Source: Glandiceps talaboti (taxonomy: Eukaryota > Hemichordata > Enteropneusta > Spengelidae). Taken from it: a stretch of 64,000 nucleotides of DNA. The stretch is taken from assembly GCF_964340395.1 (NCBI RefSeq), contig NC_135554.1, positions 5,854,475-5,918,474 of the forward strand. Direction: 5' to 3'. Below are positions 54,301 through 64,000 of this stretch, in pieces. Position numbers and translations under genes: made by a program. The notes beneath the pieces were generated by a model. The model ran no database searches. It was not told the origin of the DNA and saw only the letters and a program-made list of their open reading frames with translations. Within the stretch, counting starts at the first letter, position 1. Every line of letters starts with the position of its first letter.

Positions 54301-54696
54301 TAGATTGCCATTTTGCTTCAACTTTTGGAGATTACAAGTATACTGCTCTGTTTTGAGTCGATACGTAACGTGAACGTACGGTGTAAACAAACCCCTCGAT
54401 CGTCGATCGCTGGCTAAGGTTATATCCACAATATGGCGTCACAGGCTCTTTCAAAGCTCGTGGAAAAACTGCTAGGAACAAACATTTTGTTTATGGCTAA
54501 TAACAGCGCAAACATGGATAATATGAAAGAAACAAAATAATAAACAAAAATATATTTTTTCAAAATTGAATCAACGACTGCTGTAAAGTTTACAACGCAT
54601 TGAAGTTTTGAAATTATTGTGAACGAGGCTATGACGTATCAGCCAATCAAATCAACGCGCGCAATCTCCCCAGTACTTCAAATGTGAAACGGAAGA

Positions 54697-55471
54697 TGGC
54701 GGCCATGATTCACAAAGGCAAAGAAAATCGTTTTCGACAACTGATCATGAGAAGAGGTATACATCAAGACCTACTCATTTTGGTGATGAAGGTATGTTAA
54801 TTTAACTGACGCTTTCAGAGCACATTATAGGCTCTGGTATTTTTTTTAAACGATAGAATCCAGGTCGTCTATGTGTAGACGTTATATCTTATTTATATTA
54901 TAGTACTTGTGGCCGTACGATCGGAGCCTTTTCAGACATAGACCTAGACCTCGGTCCACGGTTGCATACATAGACTTCTACAACTGTTTGAAACTTCCGA
55001 AAGTTGTTTTTAAAGTACATCTGATATACATGTAATATTCAAGTTGGAGTGTCCACTTTGTCGATTGAAAGTAGGAAAGAATGCACTGCTTGCCGTGTGT
55101 AAACTGGAATTAGATTACACCCCCCCCATGATTTATCGTGTAAAAAATATTAGTTTCTCGTCGAAAGAGTTCCTATGTACCGCACTGAGTCTTGTTAGAA
55201 AACAGTGGCAAATTAATTTATTCAATTAAGATATGGAATGGAACAATGTTGGAGTGTTTTGTAGAAACCAGTGTGTCACAAATCATTTAGTAGTAGTACT
55301 AGTACACCCCATGGTCACAGCCACATTTACACAGTGCTCTGTCATGTACATGCAGAACACTTTTCACCATGAACTTGATGTATGTCATTGAGGTCTGTCT
55401 GTCTGTATGTATGTATGTATGTATGTATGTATGTATGTATGTATGTATGTATGTATGTATGTATGTATGTA

Positions 55472-55521
<50 letters not shown>

Positions 55522-56262
55522 CGTACATGTATGTATGTATTTATTTAATAAGGGTATGGACTTTCATTTTAATCAAAGATTGTCATGTTTAAAATGCTTC
55601 ATATTGATGTATTTGTGTATTCATTAATACGTTATAGTGCAAATTATAGAACACAACACCTATTTAGTTGTAAGGAGAGAGTAAGAATATGGAACTCTTG
55701 TTGAGGCATTGTGGCCATCAGACAAGCAATATTAATTATCCTTGTCTTATTCTAAGTAGAAATGTTAAGTGTTAAGTGAGACAATGTGGGAAGACTGCGA
55801 GTTCATTATTTTTTTATAAAGTTTTTATAAAGCTGTTCCTTAATTATGGCTGCTCAGCCTCTGATGTACTTTTGGGAAGTCTGATAAAATGTATTCACCT
55901 AGGGTGTACCACTGTTAACACACTACAAGAATATACATTTTGTAGATTCTATTTACCAGTTGATAATTTTTGTTTTGCCAAAATTAGTGTTACTTACATG
56001 CATGTTTTTATTTGTTGCATCTTAGAGTAGAAACTCAAGATGACTTTAGAAAAAGCAGTGTCAACATAAAAGTACAAAAAACAGAAAGTGGACAAAGAAA
56101 GCAAACTCCAGCAGGACAAAAAATGGAACACATGCAGCACAGCAAAGCAATAAAGCAAAGACTGAAAAAGATAGAGAAATTGCTGAAGAGAAGCAAGCCA
56201 AACGCCTAGCAAAGTTGTATGGCAACTTTAAAAAGGATGAAGGAACAGGCCTACTTTCAAAG
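54697..56262 (+). pseudogene. Possible plus-strand exons in nested element
   Basis: An ATG at about 54697 opens MAAMIHKGKENRFRQLIMRR, ending at a donor-like AAG|GTATGT near 54792. A later segment ends AKRLAKLYGNFKKDEGTG and then a donor-like AAG|GTACTA near 56262. Reading frames do not join without changes, and no catalytic motif is visible. Confidence 0.3.
55404..55550. repeat. GTAT / GT / TA microsatellite
   Basis: (GTAT)n, (GT)n and (TA)n in succession inside the nested element. Confidence 0.9.
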
Positions 56263-58069
56263 GTACTAGTAACTTTTTTAATCTGTTAGTGTATAAAATC
56301 AAAACAGAGCAATATAATTGCCCAAGAGGAGCAAATATTAAAAAGACACAAGACAGTTGGCATTTCTATAGGGACAAACAATAGATTCTTTGTTTGTAGC
56401 ATGTAACTGTTTATTAGAAACAAAAGATAAAATGAACTGTGTACCTCTCCCTTCACATTCATAACAAACATTTCTTTTGTTAATTGATTGCTCTTGGTTC
56501 TTTCTTTGCAGTGACTTTCAGGAACCAATGGATATTGATTGATCTGATTCTGATCCTGATTCTGCCAAAGTGATGATGTAAACTGCCAAAGTGATGATGT
56601 AAACTGCCGAAGTGATGATGCTAATGATGAACACAATGGCTTTAGCTTATATAATGACTGAAAGTGAAATAATGTCAGACTCTGAAACTCCAGCAACTGT
56701 TGAAAGCCAAACTCAAATTGCCAGAGCTCTTTCACATGTATGATGTAGGTAATTCTTTAGATTTGATTTGAAGAACCCCATCATTAAGGGACATATATTT
56801 TTTGTCTTCTAATCAATGGATGAATACAGGTACTATTGTTAAACTCAGGTATGTTGGTACTGTCATTTCACTACAGACATGTCTCAAGCCTTTTAGTTAT
56901 TTTGGAAAAAAGCAATAAAGTTGCTTCTTGTTTTCATTTAATTCTTCTTCTGCATGATTTACTGGTTGCAAAAGTATGTGCCCGTGTGTGTAGTATGTAC
57001 ATACATACATATATGTGTATCCCCTAAAACATGTAAGTGAACAAACTTTGTGAGTTTGTGAAACTGACATTTTTTAAATATGTTTCAGTGGGAACAAGCA
57101 TTCAAATCAAATATGGTCAGTCCTGATATACATTTGTATGTCAAATATATTTCCCCAACGTGTATAAGCATGTTTTAAGTGTCAAAATTAATATGGTTTA
57201 AAACATGCTTAAAACTAGTTTCAAATGAGTTGACTAAGGACTTCTGACAAGTTTAAAACATGAATGAAACACTCAAAACTGATCAGACTTGTTTTGAATT
57301 AGTATAGAACACTTTTTAAACTAGTGGATTTTTAGTAAGGAATTCCCCTTTTGCAGTGTGCCAATGATACCTGTCAGAAGTCTGCTTATAGTCTTTCAGC
57401 AGTTTGTCACAATGCTGTCAGAAGGCTGTTGTTAGTCTGTCAGGTCTGTTACTGGTCTTTCAAATGTCTGACGATAGTCTTACATAAGTCTGTTATAAAG
57501 CAGTTGAATGTCTGTCAGGTATTTACCTGAGCTGTTGAGAGCTGTTCTCTGCAGCTCAAATCTAATTATGTATGCACAAAAATCAGCCTTCCGGCAGCTA
57601 ACTGTCAGAAGTCTTTTTGAGAGCTGCTGCAGCTCAAAAACAGCTGTCTCATTTCGGTAAGGGGATATTATACGAGCATTTGCGTTGGTGCATTGCCGCC
57701 CGCAATACTATATAGATAACACATCGAAATGTATGTACAAGATACACGGATAATATACTGCATGTAAACTCTATCATGCTAAATATTGCCTTTTAGTGTG
57801 ACGAACTGTTTCCATTTACAACAAAGTCAGCCTCCACAAAGTGAAGAAGCCAAAGCTAGCAAAGGTCAACATAAAGGACGCGTCGCGTCGCCGTCGCTCA
57901 AACATTCTTTTTCGATGTGCCACTTTGCTTAGAAAGCACTGGAGTGAATTGAATACCACTGAACACGACTACACAACAACACATTGTAAAGACATACTAG
58001 TACCAGACAGGACACGACACTATAGAACACAACTTTAATACCAATTCTTGTTTAAAAGTCTGTCTTGAT

Positions 58070-58275
58070 CTTGTGTAGGTGACCTGATCATCATCGCCGT
58101 AACCACCCGTCGAACTTTCACTTGTACCGTCCGGTTCGAAGGAATAGGGTTCAATAACACCATCAAAGATGAAAGCTAGGCTGTGATCCTCTTCACTTGA
58201 AAAATCTGACGAACATTCGCCGTCCCGTTCGAAAGATACAGTTTCTAGAACTTGTTGTTGTGACTAAGCCTCCAT
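58070..58275 (-). pseudogene. Acidic N-terminal relic with EPYSFEP motif, outer element
   Basis: ATG at 58275, then MEA and an in-frame TAG (58264-58266). The frame continues with VLETVSFERDGECSSDFSSE, HSLAFIFDGVIEPYSFEPDG and a run of Ser, Gly and Asp. The PYxFEP-type segment recalls proteins encoded beside THAP-containing transposons in invertebrates. That link is from memory and weak. Confidence 0.35.
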
Positions 58276-58538
58276 AGAAAAGCATGTTAGGAAGGTGAAG
58301 TTCAAGGTTATGTGTTCCTACTATGACGACATAACAGGAATTCCGGAATGCTTTCATATGCAAATATAAATACTCGCTCAGCAGAGGGTGTCATGATTGT
58401 GGAACCAGCATGATTTCTAACGAGATTTTCACTATTCGTGGTCACTTTTTTTCTCCTCAACGCTATAGAAATGTGTTAAGTGGCTATTTTGTATTGATTT
58501 GATGAAAAGTGAAAAATAGAATTGCAGTGGCCCTTTAA

Positions 58539-59756
58539 AGAAAGTGCTTTATTTCATTCAGAAGTCACTTGAACATTATTATATCACTAAAAAGAAACAA
58601 GTGTAATGGGCATACTGATCACATACACAGATAATTCTTGGAGAGAATGTACAGCTAAATTTTGTCTGTTTGTCTGGACTAGTTGTCCATTATTTAGATA
58701 GCTCTAATAGAAATACTTGACTTTGTTAGTCATATAATATGCAATAAAATATAAATCGTCTGAGGGCAAGTAGAAAGTTAAAATTCAGAAGTACAATATC
58801 GTAGTAGGTTTGTTTCTGTTATAAATGAAATAATATGAAAACACACATTACAATAACCAGGTAAATGGGGTTGATACACTCTAATAGGAAATACAATATT
58901 CGTAAAGAGAGAGACTCTACTTATCTGCAAATATAACAACTAATATTTATTTGAGACTATATGGTATCACATCATCCTATTAACTTATCTTACACTTTAG
59001 ACATTTGTTCACTGGGTGTTGATATTCCATGCGGGTATTTGTTTTTGAAATCAATACAATACGTTTTACATTTAATACAAGTCTTTGAAATGTGACAGCA
59101 TAGTAGATAGATTGCTTCCCTTTTCAGATGTACAAACCAAAAATATATGGTTAATTGTTTGCTTGTATACAAAACTACACATCTTCAAATATCACATCTA
59201 AAAATAATATCCTTCATGTGTGTTATTGCATCACACATTATTAGCATGAACGAAGTGTTAAGACAGGAATTCGTTGTGTAAATTTAATTTTTTGTGAGTA
59301 TTTGCTTGACTGATTAATAATGTAATTATAGTGAAATATATCAGTGACATATGTTTTCAACGGAAGCCCAACCAGCAAACGCGGCAACGTCTATTGATTA
59401 AATACATATATTGATAAACTGTTCTTGTAAATAAATATATTATCAATCAGCATATACCTTTTAGTATAATGTTGATCACGTATTTCACCATATTAGTCTA
59501 ATAAAAGAGTACCACAATATCCATTTGTAGACATTCATACACGGAATGGGTCTCTGCAAAATGACTAGATTTGTTATCTTTATAATCATTTAATTTGGTG
59601 TCCTTTTATGAAACATGTTACAAAACACTGTTATAATTTATTGAGCCTCTTAACAGTATTTAATGAGTGGCTTGTAATTAATTATATAAATAGACACCTT
59701 CGTTTATAAATCTCTACGATATCTAGTGTTGTATTTTGTCCCACAACGAAGTCTTT
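58539..59756. other. Gene-free stretch 3' of LRR copy F
   Basis: No gene is recognised. It lies beyond the displaced C-terminal end of copy F and before the Kolobok-like element. Confidence 0.35.
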
Positions 59757-59797
59757 GATTTCTGGAACCTTAAGACATCAAATAGGGGTAATGGTGC
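59757..59797 (-). pseudogene. Displaced C-terminal end of LRR copy F
   Basis: The bases TTAAGACATCAAATAGGGGTAATGG-type at 59768-59792 match the antisense of the last codons of copies C (16303-16330) and E (28550-28577). The insertion of a LINE at about 59798 separated them from the rest of the gene. Confidence 0.65.
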
Positions 59798-61009
59798 CTT
59801 ACATAATGTATGTCCACAGGACTAGGCAAACAGTAAGAACACATACAGAAAATCAGGATGCAAACAACAGAACTACAGAACAATACACATATCTCGGTGT
59901 AACATTCAAGACAAATGGCTCTATGAGCTCCACAGCAACCAGATTGTCAGACAAAGCCAGCAAAGCTGCAAGAATCCAGTCACAGATATATTCGACAAAG
60001 ATAAACAGTACTAAGATAAAGGAAAAACTCATGAATACAACACAGCTACCTATCCTGACATATGCTGGCGAAATATGGGGTGTTCTCCAAAATCAAACAA
60101 CTTGGGACAAAACAGAGACAGAAAAATTCCATCTACGTTTTTGTCGCCAAATATTAAATGTCAGCAACAGAGTGAGCAAAATAGGATGCAGAATGGAACT
60201 TGGGAGAGAACCACTGATTAGTAGAATATACTACTCAGCAATAAACTATTACAAATACCTCAAGACATTAGACAATAACAACTTAGCCTATTATGCAATG
60301 AATGACATGGAGAACAATGATTACACAGGTTCATGGCTAACTACCTTTGAACACAATATACAATTATATAACAGCAAGAATATCAACAATTTAACAAAAC
60401 AAGAACTATACAACTCAATTAGACAATATTATATCAATCAATGGAATGAAAATAACAAAAGGGAAAACTCTAAGTTACGTACATACAACAACTTCAAAAA
60501 TTCCCTGGAACAAGAAGAATACATTAAAGTAATGAACAATAAACAACACATCAAAACAATAGCCAAATTTAGATTAAGTTGCCATCAACTTGCCATTGAG
60601 AAGGGTAGATATACAAAACCAAAAACACCAGTAGAAGACAGACTATGTACACATTGTAAAGAAATAGAAGATGAAAGACATCATCTAATTCATTGTAAAT
60701 TATATACAAAACAAAGAGAAAAAATGTTTAGTATTATCACTACCCTCAACTCAAACTTTATAAACTTAGATAGAGGAGAGCAATTTAGATATATACTACA
60801 ATCAAAACATAAGGATATTATAACCGCTCTCTACATATACCTGGATGACACATGTAGTCAATAGACACACACTAGAACTACTGTATACTTTAATATTTAT
60901 ATTTCATAGATCATTATTAACTTTATTTTGTTTAAATACCAAATTAGAAATGTAAAATTTTCTAAACGGCTAAAATAAAGTGTTATCTTATCTTATCTTA
61001 TCTTACAGC
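59798..61009 (+). mobile_element. 5'-truncated LINE, C-terminal ORF2 end with TATCT repeat tail
   Basis: The open frame to 60864 reads EQYTYLGVTFKTNGSMSS, ILTYAGEIWGV and LNVSNRVSKIGCRMELGREP. A terminal zinc motif CTHCKEIEDERHHLIHC (Cx2Cx7Hx4C) follows, and the frame ends DDTCSQ. This is the post-reverse-transcriptase end of an ORF2; the endonuclease and RT are missing through 5' truncation. The 3' end after 60960 is AATAAAG followed by four TATCT units. The frame is unbroken, so the insertion is probably recent. It is antisense to the LRR gene it interrupts. Confidence 0.8.
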
Positions 61010-62786
61010 AGACTGATGTATCAGAGTCATCTGATGTATCATAGTCCTCTAATGTAAATAGACGATGTGATACATCAAACTTCAATTGACAAATAGTCAA
61101 CACTTGTAGATATGGACAACTCGTACCCAACATGTAAAGACATTTGCCGGTTATTCTTGTGAACGGTGATCCTGGTAAATGCAATTCTTCTAGATGACAT
61201 TTAAGGGCCAGTTCTTGCAAACCATCATCACTTATCGTGTCTTCTCCGGGCTCTTCATTACGAAGGAAAATTGGGCCATGAAGCCCAGATATCTTTAGCT
61301 TTGTGAAATAGGGACGATGTAATGCGATGCTTGCGAGCAATCGGTTATCGATATAACTGTTATTTGTTGTGAGTTCACGGAGATTAGCACATGATTCGAC
61401 TATGTCAATCAGCCAGGTTTTAACCATCTCACGATCGAAGATGTGTGAATCGTGAGATGACATACAAACAGGGTCAATATTATTATGACCCATTAAATTC
61501 AAACAATGAATCCTGTTTGATCTGGTTTTATCCTTGAACATTTCTAAAAGCTTATCTAGCGAAGCTTCATAGAAACAACATAGGCCCAAGGATGACAGAT
61601 TTATACAGTGATCAATAATACATGACATGACGGTTTGTTCAAGGTCACGGCTGGGCGGTCGGTCTGTATTGCACGGAAAGTCAAGATTCTGCAATTGTGG
61701 TCCAAGCTGGGTAAACAAAGCCTGTACTGAGTCTACTTCGCAAAGGTGCATTGGGATACAAAGTTCTCGCAAACTCAATGGAAGATCAGAAATGTTAAAA
61801 GAATGGACATTAGAGGAACAGCCTCTTCTGCTCGGCATGAGTTTAAATGTTCTTGTGTTTCTAGGCAAATACAATATATCAGGGTCATCTTCAGTCCGGT
61901 GGAGTGCACTTGTTGAAATCACCATATTCTGTAATTGTTGGCAATGCTCTTTAAACGGCAGCATGACAAAATAGCTGTCAAAAGAAACCGGTAGGTCTGG
62001 GTGTGCACTCCATATGTCACCAAACTGAAGTATTAATGAAACCAAATTTGGGCAATATCGTGCTATGTATTCGAAAGTGTCTTGCTGGAGTCCTGCCTCA
62101 CTGTCGACAACGAACACCTTTAAATTTGCACCTATGTATTTTACGGTATTGATAATGGCATCATCCCAGTCTATTCCGTTTGAGAGTTTACGATTATAAC
62201 AGATATGCTCCAAATACTTTACGGTTAATTTTTTCAGATTGCCATTATTTTTAGCTACGTTTTCCATGCCATCTGTGAAGCTGCCTAACAGCATAGGCTT
62301 TTTGACACAGATCTTGAATTCCTCGAGATTACTACTTTTGATCTCAGAGATGAAATCGCATGATTCCATATCAGTGAACTCTATCTCAAGAACTTCTAGG
62401 TCGCTCTGCTTTTTAAGTAATCTCTTCATTAACCCCTCACGTTTAACTTTCCCACACTTGATCCAGTTTGGTATTAGTTTGTTATAGGGAAATCTAAAAT
62501 TACTAATACGGAGGCTTCTTAACCTGCACGGAGTCTCGGCAAGACCTTCTATCACCTCATTAGTTACTTCTGGATGTAGTAATAGGTTGACATGTTTTAA
62601 CTCTGGAACAAAGAGACACTTGTTGATGACAGGTACGTATTCTTTAGTGATCATGTCACGTTCAGACAACCTTTGCAATACGACCTCTTTCAGCCTGGTT
62701 GGTAATTTTTCCCTGACCACATCACATAATATTGGTAGGTGGTCGATTAGAGATTTCAGAGCCAGATCTTGCATTCTTCCTATCAT
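60993..62786 (-). CDS. VHL-box-like LRR gene, copy F, with LINE-altered C-terminus
   Basis: Open for 597 residues from the ATG at 62786, behind an acceptor (TTTTACAG; exon starts at 62791). The inferred first-exon donor is at 63819-63814. The BC-box is slightly changed (residues 4-13 RMQDLALKSL), while the Cul2-box-like LPTRLKEVV is kept. The body aligns throughout with copy C, including YIARYCPNLVSLIL, CCFYEASLDKLLEMFKDK and TISDDGLQELALKCHLEEL. The last residues (CCKIR) and the stop are encoded by the antisense of the LINE tail. The original C-terminal codons lie beyond the LINE at about 59757-59797. The protein therefore ends early with a short foreign tail but keeps nearly all LRRs. Confidence 0.8.
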   Translation of the reverse strand: MIGRMQDLALKSLIDHLPILCDVVREKLPTRLKEVVLQRLSERDMITKEYVPVINKCLFVPELKHVNLLLHPEVTNEVIEGLAETPCRLRSLRISNFRFPYNKLIPNWIKCGKVKREGLMKRLLKKQSDLEVLEIEFTDMESCDFISEIKSSNLEEFKICVKKPMLLGSFTDGMENVAKNNGNLKKLTVKYLEHICYNRKLSNGIDWDDAIINTVKYIGANLKVFVVDSEAGLQQDTFEYIARYCPNLVSLILQFGDIWSAHPDLPVSFDSYFVMLPFKEHCQQLQNMVISTSALHRTEDDPDILYLPRNTRTFKLMPSRRGCSSNVHSFNISDLPLSLRELCIPMHLCEVDSVQALFTQLGPQLQNLDFPCNTDRPPSRDLEQTVMSCIIDHCINLSSLGLCCFYEASLDKLLEMFKDKTRSNRIHCLNLMGHNNIDPVCMSSHDSHIFDREMVKTWLIDIVESCANLRELTTNNSYIDNRLLASIALHRPYFTKLKISGLHGPIFLRNEEPGEDTISDDGLQELALKCHLEELHLPGSPFTRITGKCLYMLGTSCPYLQVLTICQLKFDVSHRLFTLEDYDTSDDSDTSVCCKIR

Positions 62787-62791
62787 AATTT

Positions 62792-63999
62792 CTGTAAAAG
62801 AAATATCCTGTTAAATATTTAATGATGACAAGCCAAGCAGGCCACAAAAATGTCGATGTGGCCCGAAACATATTTTTTTTACACTAATTTTACCATCACT
62901 TAGAAATATCCTTTATTTTCTTTTTTGCAAAACTTAGACAATATAGGTAAGTAAACAATTCATACGCACTTTATTCATACCATGTCAGTCTGAAGGTTTG
63001 TGCAAAGATTATCCAATATTTACAACATGCCGATATAGGAGAAAACATTGCCACCACCCATGCCCACCCTGAACACAATGGTATGCTGCGTGGAGAGGAA
63101 AAGTATATAAAGGGGAATTTTGACCGTTTGTCAACCCTGAAAATAAACCTCAGACATAAATCCACCATATAACACGGTGCGATAGGATGTCACATCTGTG
63201 TATGGGAACAGTAATCAGTAGCTTGACCTCAATTCCAAAAATGAAAGAATAGCCTTGTATAACATAGATCAATACAACCATGGAATGTAGTTTACCTAGC
63301 TGACATACGTATGCCAATATAAAAGTAAGTAGGCAAGACGTGGACAGTTTAATAACAAGGGTTAAAAGGTCAATGGCTATACGTAGACGGAAATAAGCCA
63401 GCATTGGTGGCTGCTCACGAATAAAATGAATGTGGAAGACTAAAATAAGACAAGGGAAAGCGATTGGTATTAGGAAAAGGAAAAAATGAACTTAATTAGA
63501 TTAGTATACGTTTGTTATGTAGGTAAATAGTGGAGATTTTGTTTTTATAGATGACAGGAAATGTTGGATACTGTTCTAAGCGCATAATGTAATTAGTTGT
63601 CAATGACTAAACAAGGTAAACGGTAATACAAGGAATAACACATTAATCCTCGCGAAGATTTTAGTTACAATATGCCCCATGATCTAATACGTGATTCTAT
63701 ACTTTCCACATTTTGATCATGCCCCTCCCATGGCAACAATCACACGACAACAGGGGTTTGAAGTTACATGGTCATATACTTTTGAAGTTCAAAGAGAGTC
63801 TACAAAAACCTGAACTTACCAGAGAAATTGTGGTATATCTAATATTACCAATATTACCAGACAAGTAGAAGACAGTACGACCTCTTCACAATGGTGGAAA
63901 TTAGGGCTACTGATTGGGCAGTGGTGAAGCATTCACTCACTTGTTTATCATTCTGTATGTTGACTAGTCAATGACGCAGTTTCCGCCCATAAAGTATTC
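62792..63999 (-). promoter_or_regulatory. LRR copy F intron and 5' module
   Basis: About 62795-63110 is intron, with partial similarity to 25860-26000 (TGTGCAAAGATTATCCAATATTTA). From about 63255 the 5' module is recognisable (GATCAATACAA, GGACAGTTTAATAACAAGGG). The minus-strand donor is GTAAGT at 63819-63814. The module runs off the window end. Confidence 0.5.
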
Positions 64000-64000
64000 A

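Larger units (their letters stand above)
52838..57663. mobile_element. Nested DNA element with CCCTTACC ends and CTGACAG-rich subterminal regions
   Basis: The left end CCCTTACCAAACTGAAAGCT pairs with the right end, reverse-complemented as CCCTTACCGAAATGAGACAG. Both subterminal regions (52860-53110 and 57360-57650) repeat CTGACAG and CTGCAG motifs in opposite orientation. No clear target duplication was found, so the exact limits and superfamily are unsure. Coding relics inside include a plus-strand piece at 54697-54792 and another at about 56160-56262. Confidence 0.45.
50732..58534. mobile_element. Kolobok-like DNA transposon, 7.8 kb, degenerate and carrying a nested element
   Basis: The ends are inverted repeats identical over 21 bases, beginning AGGGCCACTGCAATTC. 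TTAA is duplicated immediately outside (50728-50731 and 58535-58538). A TTAA target with an RGGG terminus is the hallmark of the Kolobok superfamily. A THAP-like start (50999) near the left end and an acidic ORF start (58275, minus) near the right end are the only recognisable coding relics of the outer element. A second inverted-ended element occupies 52838-57663. Confidence 0.7.

Noticed and set aside
60975-61006. TATCT repeats considered as telomere-like sequence
   Set aside because: Only four units, directly after AATAAAG at the end of a LINE; it is the element's 3' tail.

Overview
The window is A+T-rich nuclear DNA of an animal, most likely a marine invertebrate (hemichordate, echinoderm, cephalochordate or mollusc; the sequence does not decide). 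Signs are spliced genes with GT/AG introns, a secreted fibrinogen-domain protein, animal-type transposons (ISL2EU-like with THAP, Kolobok-like with TTAA target sites, Tx1- and L1-type retrotransposons) and many tetranucleotide microsatellites. No bacterial operons, CRISPR arrays, rRNA or tRNA genes were recognised.

The framework is an array of paralogous leucine-rich-repeat (LRR) genes, all on the minus strand. An intact copy lies at 16271-18130, a frameshifted copy at 28518-30349, a copy with a transposon-altered C-terminus at 60993-62786 (its displaced tail at about 59757-59797), a badly broken copy at 9006-10660 and a decayed relic at about 24735-25330. Each better-preserved copy is one coding exon preceded by a splice acceptor. 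A conserved upstream module with a minus-strand splice donor (636-641, 21806-21811, 23488-23493, 37910-37915, 63814-63819) suggests a non-coding first exon. The N-terminus carries a BC-box followed by a Cul2-box-like motif, the arrangement of CUL2 ubiquitin-ligase substrate receptors such as ZYG11, ZER1 and LRR1; this is the most interesting biological reading of the window.

Mobile elements have repeatedly entered the array. An ISL2EU-like DNA transposon (867-6169) carries a SAP/SWIM gene and a THAP-DDE transposase gene. A 2-kb foldback element with a 6-bp target duplication lies at 11517-13499. An L1-like LINE (19016-21670) and a nearly full-length Tx1-type LINE (30627-36878, inside a GAA/TTC microsatellite) sit in the inferred first introns of two LRR genes. 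A 5'-truncated LINE (59798-61009) interrupts the last LRR gene. A 7.8-kb Kolobok-like element (50732-58534) contains a second nested element.

The only clearly non-mobile, non-LRR gene is a complete five-exon fibrinogen-related secreted protein (40987-45966, minus). Its introns hold a tandem repeat of about 147 bp and long microsatellites. The 46-50.7 kb stretch is a mosaic of duplicated repeats plus a broken minus-strand gene fragment that I could not identify.
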